Source of the DNA: Candidatus Sulfidibacterium hydrothermale
Lineage (GTDB): Bacteria > Bacteroidota > Bacteroidia > Bacteroidales > F082
DNA: 64,000 nucleotides
NCBI RefSeq assembly: GCF_020149915.1
Contig: NZ_CP083760.1
Span: 2,046,001-2,110,000, forward strand
Direction of reading: 5' to 3'
Shown here: piece by piece, positions 28,567-36,640 of the stretch
Numbering within the stretch: position 1 is the stretch's first letter
Layout of the letters: each line of letters begins with the position of its first letter
Position numbers and translations under genes: made by a program
Notes under the pieces: generated by a model
What the model saw: the letters and a program-made list of their open reading frames with translations, nothing else
Database searches by the model: none
Told to the model about the DNA's origin: nothing

Positions 28567-29106
28567 ATGAAGCAACATGGGGTATTCATTCTGACGGGAG
28601 AACAGGGTTCGGGAAAAACCACACGACTCCAGGAAATTATTGACATCCTCCGGGAAAAAAAGATTCCCCTTTTTGGTTTTTATGCCCTGGGGTATTGGGA
28701 AAAGGATGTCCGTTCAAAATTTGATCTGGTAGATATCCGTTCCGGAGAAAAGTATCTGCTGTGTGAACGGACCCGTTCTGAAACAAAACAAAAAGGAGCT
28801 TTTGTTTTTTATCCGGAAACCATCAAAAAAGGAGAAGCACTACTCTACGCTGGCATGCAAAACCCCAATGCACTGGCTATTATCGATGAAATTGGGCCAT
28901 TCGAACTCAAGGGAGAAACCTGGGATACCGTTTTACAGGAACTACTTAAAAAACGACAACCGGTACTAATGACGGTACGGCAACACTTAGTAGATAAAGT
29001 TATTGAGCGGTATCGCCTTACCTCGGTCCGAATCTATCCGGTAAACAAACCGGCCCAAGTTATTTCCAAAGAAATACAGCACTTTTTGTCGGAACAGGCC
29101 TTGTAA
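28567..29106 (+). CDS. THEP1-type nucleoside-triphosphatase
   Basis: A 179-residue P-loop NTPase of the NTPase_1/THEP1 family. Walker A is TGEQGSGKTTRL (10-21). Walker B is the hydrophobic run ending AIIDEIGPFEL near residue 110, where IDEIGxxE is the family signature. The C-terminal third has the TVRQHLVDKV stretch. THEP1 enzymes hydrolyse a broad range of NTPs in vitro and their cellular role is unclear. The gene is alone in its transcription unit, ends at a strong terminator and starts at a predicted leaderless promoter. Confidence 0.82.
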   Translation: MKQHGVFILTGEQGSGKTTRLQEIIDILREKKIPLFGFYALGYWEKDVRSKFDLVDIRSGEKYLLCERTRSETKQKGAFVFYPETIKKGEALLYAGMQNPNALAIIDEIGPFELKGETWDTVLQELLKKRQPVLMTVRQHLVDKVIERYRLTSVRIYPVNKPAQVISKEIQHFLSEQAL

Positions 29107-29114
29107 TGAGAAAT

Positions 29115-29146
29115 AAAAAAAGCGATGAAAATTCATCGCTTTTTTG
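29115..29146. terminator. Bidirectional terminator
   Basis: AAAAAGCGATGAA/TTCATCGCTTTTT with a 2-base centre, between convergent genes ending at 29106 and 29166. Confidence 0.9.
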
Positions 29147-29165
29147 TTAAAGAACTTTATTTGTT

Positions 29166-29954
29166 TTATGATTCTTCTGCCAATTCTTTAGCCTTGTTGG
29201 CAATTTCGTCATCTACCAAAATACGGCCACAATACTCGCACACAATAATTTTTTTGTGCAATTTAATATCCAGCTGATGCTGAGGTGGGATTTTGTTAAA
29301 GCATCCGCCACAGGCATCCCGTTCAATTTTCACTACAGCCAGCCCATTGCGTGCATTTTTCCGAATCCGTTTGTAAGCCGTCAGTAAACGCTCTTCGATA
29401 TATTTTTCATTTTCCTGCGATTTACGGATAAGTTCTTGTTCCTCTTTTTCCGTTTCAGCAATAATTCCGGTCAGTTCCGCTTTTTTGGCTTCTAAATCCT
29501 GACGGCGTTCTTCCAGTTTTTCCCGGGCTTGTTCCATCTCTTTTTCAATAGCTTCAATACGGGCCTGAGCTTCCCTGATTTTCTTTTCAGCCAGTTGAAT
29601 TTCCAGATTCTGGAATTCAATTTCCTTGCTCAACGAATCATATTCACGATTGTTTCGCACGTTCATCTGCTGGTCAGAATATTTTTTAATCAGCGCATTA
29701 CTTTCGTTAATGGCTTCTTTTTTGTCTTTGATAAACTGTTCAAACTTCTCCTTTTCTTCCTGGAAATTGGTGATACGGGTTTCCAAACCGGCTATTTCAT
29801 CTTCCAGATCTTCCACTTCCAACGGAAGTTCACCACGAACAATTTTTATTTTATCAATTTGGGAGTCAATTTGCTGTAGGTTATATAAAGCTGTCAGTTT
29901 TTGTTCTACACTGACTTCCTGCTCTTCCATGGGATTTTGATTTTCTTTTGTCAT
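29166..29954 (-). CDS. Coiled-coil protein with C-terminal C4 zinc ribbon
   Basis: A 262-residue protein of the CT398/zf-RING_7 type. Residues about 20-190 form a long coiled coil dominated by Glu, Lys and Arg heptads. The last 50 residues hold a four-cysteine zinc ribbon: CGGC (Cys215, Cys218) and CEYC (Cys239, Cys242). Such proteins are widespread and usually annotated as putative nucleic-acid-binding or secretion-linked; function is not established. It follows the Nif3-like gene by 21 bases on the same strand, a pairing seen in many bacteria and suggesting a shared process. Confidence 0.85.
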   Translation of the reverse strand: MTKENQNPMEEQEVSVEQKLTALYNLQQIDSQIDKIKIVRGELPLEVEDLEDEIAGLETRITNFQEEKEKFEQFIKDKKEAINESNALIKKYSDQQMNVRNNREYDSLSKEIEFQNLEIQLAEKKIREAQARIEAIEKEMEQAREKLEERRQDLEAKKAELTGIIAETEKEEQELIRKSQENEKYIEERLLTAYKRIRKNARNGLAVVKIERDACGGCFNKIPPQHQLDIKLHKKIIVCEYCGRILVDDEIANKAKELAEES

Positions 29955-29975
29955 AATGCCTTTTGTTTCAATTGT

Positions 29976-31067
29976 CTATAAAAACGAAACCGGATTTGTA
30001 TTATATTTTGAAATTTGGAGTGCAAAATTAGGAAATTTTTTGGTTAATAAATCAAATAATAATTCTTTGGTAAATTGTTCTGTCTCATAATGTCCGGCAT
30101 CTACCAAAAGCATCTGTTTCTGAAAAAGGAAAAAATCGTGGTATTTCAAATCGGCAGTAACAAAAACGTCGGCTCCGGCAGCAAAAGCTTTATGCATTAA
30201 AAAACTGCCACTACCGCCGCATAGCGCTACTTTTTTGATCTCTTTCGGAACCAAAACACCATAGCGAATTCCTTGTGCCTGCAGGTTATTTTTTAGTTGC
30301 TGCAAAAATTCCAGCGGAGGAACTGCTTCCGGAAGTTCTCCAATTAATCCGGCTCCGGTCAACGCATTTTTATTGTCCAATGGAAAAATATCATAGGCCG
30401 GTTCTTCATACGGATGTTCCTGGAGCATGGCTTGCACAACATTTTGGAGCAGGTAATCGGGCACAATGGTTTCGATACGGATTTCTTTTTCACGATGCAA
30501 TTCGCCAATGTTGCCCACAAAAGGATGCGCACCGTCCATGGCTTTAAATGTACCTTCACCCGGCACACCAAAACTACAATGGCTGTAGTTTCCGATGTGG
30601 CCGGCTCCGGCATCCAATATGGCCGCACGTACTTTTTCCGACTCCGCAACAGGAACATAAACCACCAGTTTTTTCAATGATCCTTCTGGAGCAAGTATGC
30701 GTGTATTCTGTAGCCCTATTTTTTCCGCCAGCCGCGCATTAACACCAGATGCTACATTATCCAGATTAGTATGAATGGCATAAAGAGCAATATCGTTCTT
30801 GATGGCCTGAATCACAATCCTTTCCACCATATCCTCTCCCCTTAAATGTTTCAGTCCGTGAAAAATGACCGGATGATGAGCAATAATCAATTCTGCTTTT
30901 TCTGCGATGGCTTCTTCCATCACTTCAGGAGTTACATCAAGGGTAATCAAAGCTTTATGAACTTCCTGGTCTTTATTTCCGGTAAGCAGTCCCGCATTGT
31001 CGTAGCTTTCCTGAAGGGACAACGGGGCTATTTGCTCCAAATATTCAATAATCTCTCCAACTTTCAT
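29976..31067 (-). CDS. Nif3-like dinuclear metal-centre protein (DUF34)
   Basis: A 363-residue member of the Nif3/YbgI/DUF34 family. The N-terminal half carries metal ligands in IIAHHPVIFHG and HTNLDN. The middle insertion of about 100 residues (around 130-230) is the PII-like domain of the longer family form. The C-terminal half closes the metal site with VTADLKYHDFF and VDAGHYETE. The family is nearly universal and its activity is unsettled; a GTP-cyclohydrolase-related or metal-chaperone role has been proposed. I start at the ATG at 31067 (MKVGEIIEYL); the ATG at 31070 just before it is equally possible. Confidence 0.87.
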   Translation of the reverse strand: MKVGEIIEYLEQIAPLSLQESYDNAGLLTGNKDQEVHKALITLDVTPEVMEEAIAEKAELIIAHHPVIFHGLKHLRGEDMVERIVIQAIKNDIALYAIHTNLDNVASGVNARLAEKIGLQNTRILAPEGSLKKLVVYVPVAESEKVRAAILDAGAGHIGNYSHCSFGVPGEGTFKAMDGAHPFVGNIGELHREKEIRIETIVPDYLLQNVVQAMLQEHPYEEPAYDIFPLDNKNALTGAGLIGELPEAVPPLEFLQQLKNNLQAQGIRYGVLVPKEIKKVALCGGSGSFLMHKAFAAGADVFVTADLKYHDFFLFQKQMLLVDAGHYETEQFTKELLFDLLTKKFPNFALQISKYNTNPVSFL

Positions 31068-31241
31068 CATACACAAAATTTTTTGTCATACTCAAATGGT
31101 TTTCTAATCTCGAAATTACCTTTTTTATTCATTTTGTTTTGTGAATAAATTTTTTCCGCGACGAAACCATTTCATTTACAATTTTTTCTAAATTTACGCA
31201 AAATTAAAGAATTGTAGGGATCGTAAATTTTTATCTTTTCC

Positions 31242-32330
31242 ATGCTGAAAATTTTATTGCTGCCATTCTCATTCATTTATGGGCTGGTACTGCGTTTCAG
31301 GCATCTTTTGTTTGATACGGGTATGTTACCATCCAAGAGTTTTGATATTCCAACCATCAGTGTGGGGAATTTGTCACTTGGTGGTACCGGAAAAACTCCC
31401 CATACCGAATATCTTACGCGCCTGTTGAAAAAAAACTACCGGGTTGCCATTGTAAGCCGCGGCTATATGCGGAAAAGCAAAGGGTATGTCCTGGCCGGAA
31501 AAGATTCCACTTTTCAGGATATTGGAGACGAGCCCATGCAATACCAGCGAAAATTCGGGGAACAGATATACGTAGCTGTTGATAAAAACCGATGCCGTGC
31601 AGTAAAAAAGTTGCAAGAAATGGAAACCCCTCCGGAGGCAATTATTCTGGATGATGCCATGCAACATCGTTTCATAAAACCCGGTCTTTCTATTTTACTG
31701 ACTGATTATCGCCGACTTTATACGGACGATTATCTTGTCCCGGCCGGAAAATTGCGCGACCTGAAATACAGGGCCAAAAAAGCCGACATCATTGTGGTAA
31801 CAAAAACAGATAAAGTACTCTCTCCTATTGTTAAGCGTATTCTTTTGGATAAGATCAAACCACAGCCCGGGCAGAATGTTTATTTTTCTTATCAAACCTA
31901 TCAGCATCCTGTTCGGTTCCCGTCCTTTGAAGAAACCCGTTTTGAAAGAAAATACAGTGCCATTATTCTGTTTACCGGTATTGCCAACCCGTATCCATTG
32001 AAAGACTACCTTCGCTATCGTTGCAGAGAACTGATTACCATAGATTTTCCGGATCATCACTCCTATACGGAACAGGATATTTTACAAATTAAGAAAACCT
32101 GGGATGAATATTTCTCACATAAGAAGATTATTGTTACTACCGAAAAAGATGCCATGCGGTTAATAAATTCTCCCTATCTTCGCCTGCTGAAAGACCTGCC
32201 TGTGGTTTATGTACCCATTAAGGTAAAATTTCACGGGGAGGATGCGCAGAAGTTTAATCATCAAATATTGAGTTATGTTAGAGAAAATCAAAGAAACCGC
32301 CCGGTACATTCAAACAAAAATATCCGTTAA
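31242..32330 (+). CDS. lpxK: Tetraacyldisaccharide 4'-kinase
   Basis: Inner-membrane-associated kinase that phosphorylates the lipid A disaccharide at the 4' position. 362 residues. An N-terminal hydrophobic helix (about 2-20) anchors it. The P-loop is GGTGKT (47-52), inside the family segment SVGNLSLGGTGKTPHTEYL, and a Walker-B-like LDDAMQHR stands near residue 135. It starts the lpxK-pnp-lpxH operon and its last 56 bases overlap the start of pnp. The upstream sequence holds a near-promoter box, TATCTTTT, just before the ATG, but this is not an exact match. Confidence 0.93.
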   Translation: MLKILLLPFSFIYGLVLRFRHLLFDTGMLPSKSFDIPTISVGNLSLGGTGKTPHTEYLTRLLKKNYRVAIVSRGYMRKSKGYVLAGKDSTFQDIGDEPMQYQRKFGEQIYVAVDKNRCRAVKKLQEMETPPEAIILDDAMQHRFIKPGLSILLTDYRRLYTDDYLVPAGKLRDLKYRAKKADIIVVTKTDKVLSPIVKRILLDKIKPQPGQNVYFSYQTYQHPVRFPSFEETRFERKYSAIILFTGIANPYPLKDYLRYRCRELITIDFPDHHSYTEQDILQIKKTWDEYFSHKKIIVTTEKDAMRLINSPYLRLLKDLPVVYVPIKVKFHGEDAQKFNHQILSYVRENQRNRPVHSNKNIR

Positions 32331-33084
32331 ACCACGAGTAGCCATTATTTTAGGTTCAGGATTGGGCGATCTGGCCAACGACATTGAAGTTAGTGAGAAA
32401 ATCCTTTATTCCGATATCCCCAACTTTCCGGTTTCCACCATTAAAGGCCATAAAGGTCAACTGATTTTCGGAAAGCTGAGCGGTGTAGATGTGGTAGCCA
32501 TGCAAGGCCGTTTTCACTATTACGAAGGCTACACCATGGCAGAAGTAACTTTTCCGGTACGTGTTTTCAAACAACTGGGAATTGAATATTTATTTGTTTC
32601 CAACGCCAGCGGAGGGGTAAATCCTGATTTTGAAGTAGGAGACATCATGTTCATCACAGACCACATCAACCTGTTACCCAATCCACTCATTGGCCCAAAT
32701 ATCGATGAGCTGGGTCCCCGTTTTGTGGATATGAGTGAAGCGTATGACAAACATTTGTTAAGCATCGCCACACGCGTAGCCCGTCAACATGGAATTCATT
32801 ACAAAACCGGTGTTTATGCCGGAACTCCCGGTCCTACTTACGAAACGCCTTCGGAATATTACTATATCCGGACGTTAGGAGCTGATGCCGTGGGAATGTC
32901 AACCGTTCCGGAAGTAATTGTTGCACGACACATGAACATGCCTGTATTTGCCGTTTCCGTGATTTCTGATTTGGGAGTAAAAGGAAAAATCATCCAGATT
33001 TCGCACCAGGAAGTATTGGCAGCTGTTGAGCAGGTTACTCCTAAACTGATAACCATCATTAAGGACGTTATTAAAAGCTTGTAA
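32275..33084 (+). CDS. punA: Purine nucleoside phosphorylase, trimeric type
   Basis: Phosphorolytic cleavage of purine nucleosides, 269 residues. The phosphate-binding GSGLGDLA segment near residue 28 and GRFHYYEGY near residue 83 mark the trimeric PNP/MTAP family. The position equivalent to human Asn243 (in SLITN) reads Asp here (SVISDLG), which may widen activity to 6-aminopurines. The start codon lies 56 bases inside lpxK. The N terminus MLEKIKETARYI is the expected one, so the overlap appears real. The stop is three codons before lpxH, in the same frame. Confidence 0.92.
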   Translation: MLEKIKETARYIQTKISVKPRVAIILGSGLGDLANDIEVSEKILYSDIPNFPVSTIKGHKGQLIFGKLSGVDVVAMQGRFHYYEGYTMAEVTFPVRVFKQLGIEYLFVSNASGGVNPDFEVGDIMFITDHINLLPNPLIGPNIDELGPRFVDMSEAYDKHLLSIATRVARQHGIHYKTGVYAGTPGPTYETPSEYYYIRTLGADAVGMSTVPEVIVARHMNMPVFAVSVISDLGVKGKIIQISHQEVLAAVEQVTPKLITIIKDVIKSL

Positions 33085-33093
33085 TTTAAGCGC

Positions 33094-33855
33094 TTGAAAG
33101 AAAAAGCCATATATTTTGTCTCTGATTTCCATTTGGGAATACCCAACCATGCCGGAAGTCTTGAACGGGAAAAAAAGTTGGTCAGGTGGCTTGAAAGTAT
33201 TCGTGCCAACGCAGCAGAAATTTTTCTCATGGGCGATATATTTGACTTCTGGTTTGAGTATAAAACCGTTGTCCCTAAGGGTTTTGTCCGGCTTCTTGGA
33301 AAACTGGGCGAAATCACCGATTCAGGGATTCCGGTTCATCTCTTTCGTGGGAATCATGATTTATGGGCTTTTAGTTATCTGAAAGAGGAAGTGGGAATTC
33401 AACTCCACCGGAAACCGTTGATCCGCGAAATGGCGGGAAAAACATTCTATCTTGCCCATGGTGATGGTTTGGGACCCGGCGACAAAAGCTATAAATTCTT
33501 AAAAGCAATTTTTGAATTCAAGCCCAATCAGTTTTTATTTCGCTGGTTACACCCCGATGTGGGGGCTTGGATGGGAAATTATTTCTCACGCCGGAGCCGG
33601 ATTGCCAAAATGAGCCGGGCAGGAAAAGAAGAAGCCCGTTTTGAAAAAGAAAACGAAATGCTTTTTCATTATGCTTTAAAAATGGCCGAAAAGTTTCCTG
33701 AAGTAGATTTTTTTGTTTTCGGACACCGCCATATGCCGGTTACAACCCCTATTAATGAAAAAAGTACGCTGGTTATTATCGGCGACTGGATTTCGCATTT
33801 TTCTTACGGGGTTTTCGATGGAGAAACCTTCAAACTGGAAAAATTTGAATATTAA
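33094..33855 (+). CDS. lpxH: UDP-2,3-diacylglucosamine diphosphatase (TTG start)
   Basis: Calcineurin-like phosphoesterase of 253 residues that converts UDP-diacylglucosamine to lipid X in lipid A synthesis. All metal motifs are present: SDFHLG, GDIFDFW, GNHD, AHGDGLG and GHRHMP. The start must be the TTG at 33094. The frame is closed 9 bases upstream by the pnp stop codon itself, only TTT, AAG and CGC lie between, and the first ATG downstream is within the metal site. It is co-transcribed with lpxK, so two lipid A enzymes flank a nucleoside phosphorylase. It ends at a very strong terminator. Confidence 0.92.
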   Translation: MKEKAIYFVSDFHLGIPNHAGSLEREKKLVRWLESIRANAAEIFLMGDIFDFWFEYKTVVPKGFVRLLGKLGEITDSGIPVHLFRGNHDLWAFSYLKEEVGIQLHRKPLIREMAGKTFYLAHGDGLGPGDKSYKFLKAIFEFKPNQFLFRWLHPDVGAWMGNYFSRRSRIAKMSRAGKEEARFEKENEMLFHYALKMAEKFPEVDFFVFGHRHMPVTTPINEKSTLVIIGDWISHFSYGVFDGETFKLEKFEY

Positions 33856-33861
33856 CACTTT

Positions 33862-33904
33862 AAACCAAAAAGGAGAAGCTAACCACTTCTCCTTTTTGGT
33901 TTTT
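33862..33904 (+). terminator. Strong terminator of the lpxK-pnp-lpxH operon
   Basis: A perfect 17-bp stem (33862-33878 with 33886-33902) and a 7-base loop, running into T residues. Confidence 0.92.
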
Positions 33905-34010
33905 AGAATGCCTTACCCTGCGGAATTCTTAAAAAAGAAGCCCAAAAATACCCGTTGTCAAAAAATCTTTGTTTCTCTCTGTAAAAAGAGATTATCTGAC
34001 AAAAATTGAA

Positions 34011-34018
34011 TATTTTTG
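34011..34018 (+). promoter_or_regulatory. -7 promoter box of the small membrane protein gene
   Basis: TATTTTTG, 25 bases before the ATG at 34044. Confidence 0.55.
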
Positions 34019-34043
34019 AACAGAAAATTCAAAAAAGAAAGCC

Positions 34044-34328
34044 ATGGAACTGAATACACGCTTTATTAAAGTCACACTGGTCATGATTGCCGTAGGTATT
34101 TGGGTTTTAATTTTTCAAAATGCAGGAATTATTCCCCAGGTTTCACCCCGTCGTATTTCGGTAGATTCTGCATTGAGAGTAACCGGGTCGGTAGATGTGG
34201 ATAACACTGTTTTTATCAAAGGTTCAGTAGATGCTAATATCGAAAGCATTAACGGGTATAGTAAATTTTACAAAGACCCGCGTACCGGCGAGTTTTATGT
34301 AATTCCGGTTACCGATCCATATGAATAA
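34044..34328 (+). CDS. Small single-span membrane protein of unknown function
   Basis: A 94-residue protein with one transmembrane helix at about 8-26 (IKVTLVMIAVGIWVLIFQNAG), then a short soluble beta-rich part including VDVDNTVFIKGSVDANIES. I do not recognise a family. It has a promoter box and no overlap with neighbours, and codon use resembles the surroundings, so I believe it is a real gene. It stands alone between the lpxH terminator and the convergent nadD gene. Confidence 0.6.
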   Translation: MELNTRFIKVTLVMIAVGIWVLIFQNAGIIPQVSPRRISVDSALRVTGSVDVDNTVFIKGSVDANIESINGYSKFYKDPRTGEFYVIPVTDPYE

Positions 34329-34381
34329 CAGAAAAAACTAATTTTCAGGCACTTTACAAAAAACAGAAGCATCAAACGACT

Positions 34382-34990
34382 TTATTTTTCGTAAAAGTGC
34401 ATTTCTAAAATGTATTGATAAACCTTCTCAGGCATCCAGAAAGCCATGTTTTTCTTTTCACGAATTCCCTTCCGGATAAAGCTGGCCGAAATCTCCATAA
34501 CCGGCGCATCAAACAGTACAACATGAGGGTAACCGGAGTATTTTCCTATTTTTGAACCGGTCCGGGGATAAACATAGATCCAGTAATTTTTCAGGATTTC
34601 CCGATAATTTTTCCATTTATGAAAATGGGTAAAAATATCGGTTCCACAAATCATTGCAAATGTATTTTGCGGGTATTTATCAGATAACCAGGTTAAAGTA
34701 TCAATGGTATACGATGGTTTCGGCATCTTAAATTCGATGTCGGTAACTTTCAATCGTAACTGGTCTTCTACCGCCAGCCTGACCAGTGCCAAACGATGAA
34801 TTTCGGGCAAAAGCGATGATTTTTCTTTCAACGGATTTTGCGGCGATACCACAAACCAAACTTCATCCAGGTCAGTGAATTCCGCCATATAATTGGCCAG
34901 GATCAAATGGCCGGAATGAATCGGGTTGAAAGATCCGAACAACAAACCGACTTTTTTCCCTTTTTCCGAAAGACCCGGTTTTTTCACCAC
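34382..34990 (-). CDS. nadD: Nicotinate-nucleotide adenylyltransferase
   Basis: Transfers AMP to nicotinate mononucleotide in NAD synthesis. The 202-residue product has the nucleotidyltransferase motif GSFNPIHSGH (about 20-29) and a C-terminal ISASFIRKGI, the ISxxxIR ATP-binding segment. It is last gene of the yicC-gmk-MDR-nadD run, 18 bases after the reductase gene. The first 11 residues (VKKPGLSEKGK) are an ordinary extension and the true start could be slightly downstream. Confidence 0.92.
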   Translation of the reverse strand: MVKKPGLSEKGKKVGLLFGSFNPIHSGHLILANYMAEFTDLDEVWFVVSPQNPLKEKSSLLPEIHRLALVRLAVEDQLRLKVTDIEFKMPKPSYTIDTLTWLSDKYPQNTFAMICGTDIFTHFHKWKNYREILKNYWIYVYPRTGSKIGKYSGYPHVVLFDAPVMEISASFIRKGIREKKNMAFWMPEKVYQYILEMHFYEK

Positions 34991-35008
34991 TTTTATGCTT
35001 AATTGTGT

Positions 35009-36019
35009 TTACTCTTTATCAAAAGCCTTTATCAGCATTTTTCCTTTGCTCAGGTTCCGCAGGCAATGAATAAGTCCGTCACTGATTTTTTCAAACGAAG
35101 TACTGCCCTGGATTTTCGTTTGGTATTCTCCGCTGATGAAAAGGCTTTGCATTTCCTGTGAAATTTGTTCAAAATAGTCATCTTCCATCTGCTCGCGCCA
35201 TTCAGGGAGATTAAATCCGGAGATTATTTTATCCTTAAAAATCAAGTCCATAGAATGAATCCCCGAAATCGGTTTTGTGGACAAACCGCCATAAGCTACC
35301 AGCTCCGCATCGGCAGGCATGGCATTAAAAATTTTTCCGGCCAGTTCACCACCTACTGCATCAAAAGCAAGCCGGGCATCCAGTTTTTTGGCCAGCTTTT
35401 CCAGCTTTTCTTCAAACTGCGGGTCACTTTCCAGCAAAACATACCGGGCTCCTTCATTTTGCAGCCTTTCTACCGTACGTTCTTTTCGCACAATATCAAT
35501 CACTTCAATCTCCATATCCGACGCCATCTGCCGGATAAAAGCAGCCACCTGGCCTCCGGCAGCATTTTGAATAATTGCACGATTTTCACGCAATAAAGCG
35601 ATATCCAGCAAACCTCTTGCCGTAAAAGGATTAATCGCAAAACAGGCTGCCTGATCCATATCCATCGCATTATCCAGAACCACCAGTTTTTTCCGGTCAG
35701 AAACTACATATTCCGACCAACTGCCACAATCTTCTTCCTGAATGAAGAAACTAACTTTACTATCAATCAGATCTTCGGCACCTTCGCCTGCATCAATTAC
35801 CACTCCCGATCCTTCAAAACCAGGTACGGCCGGCAAAGGTTTTACAATGTTATATTCTCCGGTTAAAAAAGCAATGTCCGAAGGATTGCAAGGGGCTGCA
35901 TGTACCTGAATCAATACTTCATTTTTATTTAATTCAGGAAGTTCGCAGGCTTCAACACGCAAACTGCGCACTGCCCTGATAATATTTTTTTCGTAACGGG
36001 GTAAGACAATTTTTTTCAT
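35009..36019 (-). CDS. Medium-chain (MDR) NAD(P)H-dependent oxidoreductase
   Basis: A 336-residue zinc-less member of the medium-chain dehydrogenase/reductase superfamily, close to quinone oxidoreductases and mitochondrial enoyl-reductase (MECR) types. The N-terminal GroES-like domain has VHAAPCNPSDIAFLTGEY and VPGFEGSGVV. The Rossmann part has NAAGGQVAAFIRQMA near residue 155 and FDAVGGELAGKI near 220. No structural zinc cysteines are visible. It is embedded between gmk and nadD, spaced 24 and 18 bases, so it is expressed with them; substrate is unknown. An enoyl-thioester reductase role is possible but not shown. Confidence 0.8.
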   Translation of the reverse strand: MKKIVLPRYEKNIIRAVRSLRVEACELPELNKNEVLIQVHAAPCNPSDIAFLTGEYNIVKPLPAVPGFEGSGVVIDAGEGAEDLIDSKVSFFIQEEDCGSWSEYVVSDRKKLVVLDNAMDMDQAACFAINPFTARGLLDIALLRENRAIIQNAAGGQVAAFIRQMASDMEIEVIDIVRKERTVERLQNEGARYVLLESDPQFEEKLEKLAKKLDARLAFDAVGGELAGKIFNAMPADAELVAYGGLSTKPISGIHSMDLIFKDKIISGFNLPEWREQMEDDYFEQISQEMQSLFISGEYQTKIQGSTSFEKISDGLIHCLRNLSKGKMLIKAFDKE

Positions 36020-36043
36020 TGTTTCGTATATTTTTTCAGGTTT

Positions 36044-36640
36044 CTAAACCCTTTCTGTTTCCAGAAAATTGCGTACAATCTGCACGGCCTGTTCTTGTGC
36101 TTTTTCAAGCACATCATTTACAATAACTTTATCAAATTTAGGCTCAAAAGTAAGCTCAAAAGCAGCACGATCAAGTCTTTTACGCAGACTTTCTTCCGTT
36201 TCCGTAGATCGATGACGCAATCTTTGTTCAAGAACAGCAAGCGATGGTGGTTTTACAAAAACAGACAAGGCATTGTTGCCATAAATTTCTTTCAGATGAA
36301 CTCCACCTTTTACATCTACATCAAAAACCACCGAATCGCCACGGTTTCTGATACGTTCTACCTCGGAACGCAAAGTGCCATAAAACTGGTTTTCATACAC
36401 TTCTTCCCACTCCACAAAAGCCCCTTCTTTTATCTTTTTTTTAAACTCTTCCACGCTCAGAAAATAATAATCCACACCATCTTTCTCACCCGGCCGGGGC
36501 GGACGACTGGTAGCAGAAACAGAAAAAGCAAGATGCGGCACATGCGCCATAACATAATGCACCAAAGTGGTTTTTCCTGAACCGGAAGGTGCAGAAAAAA
36601 TAATCAGTTTTCCTTTTTGCTGTACTTTGTTTTCGGCCAT
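36044..36640 (-). CDS. gmk: Guanylate kinase
   Basis: Phosphorylates GMP to GDP. The 198-residue protein has the P-loop SAPSGSGKTTLV (about 15-26), the GMP-binding TSRPPRPGEKDGVDYYFLS segment and the lid region RHRSTETEESLRKRL. Its ATG follows the yicC stop with no base between them, a pairing of genes conserved in many bacteria. It forms an operon with yicC, an MDR reductase and nadD. Confidence 0.95.
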   Translation of the reverse strand: MAENKVQQKGKLIIFSAPSGSGKTTLVHYVMAHVPHLAFSVSATSRPPRPGEKDGVDYYFLSVEEFKKKIKEGAFVEWEEVYENQFYGTLRSEVERIRNRGDSVVFDVDVKGGVHLKEIYGNNALSVFVKPPSLAVLEQRLRHRSTETEESLRKRLDRAAFELTFEPKFDKVIVNDVLEKAQEQAVQIVRNFLETERV

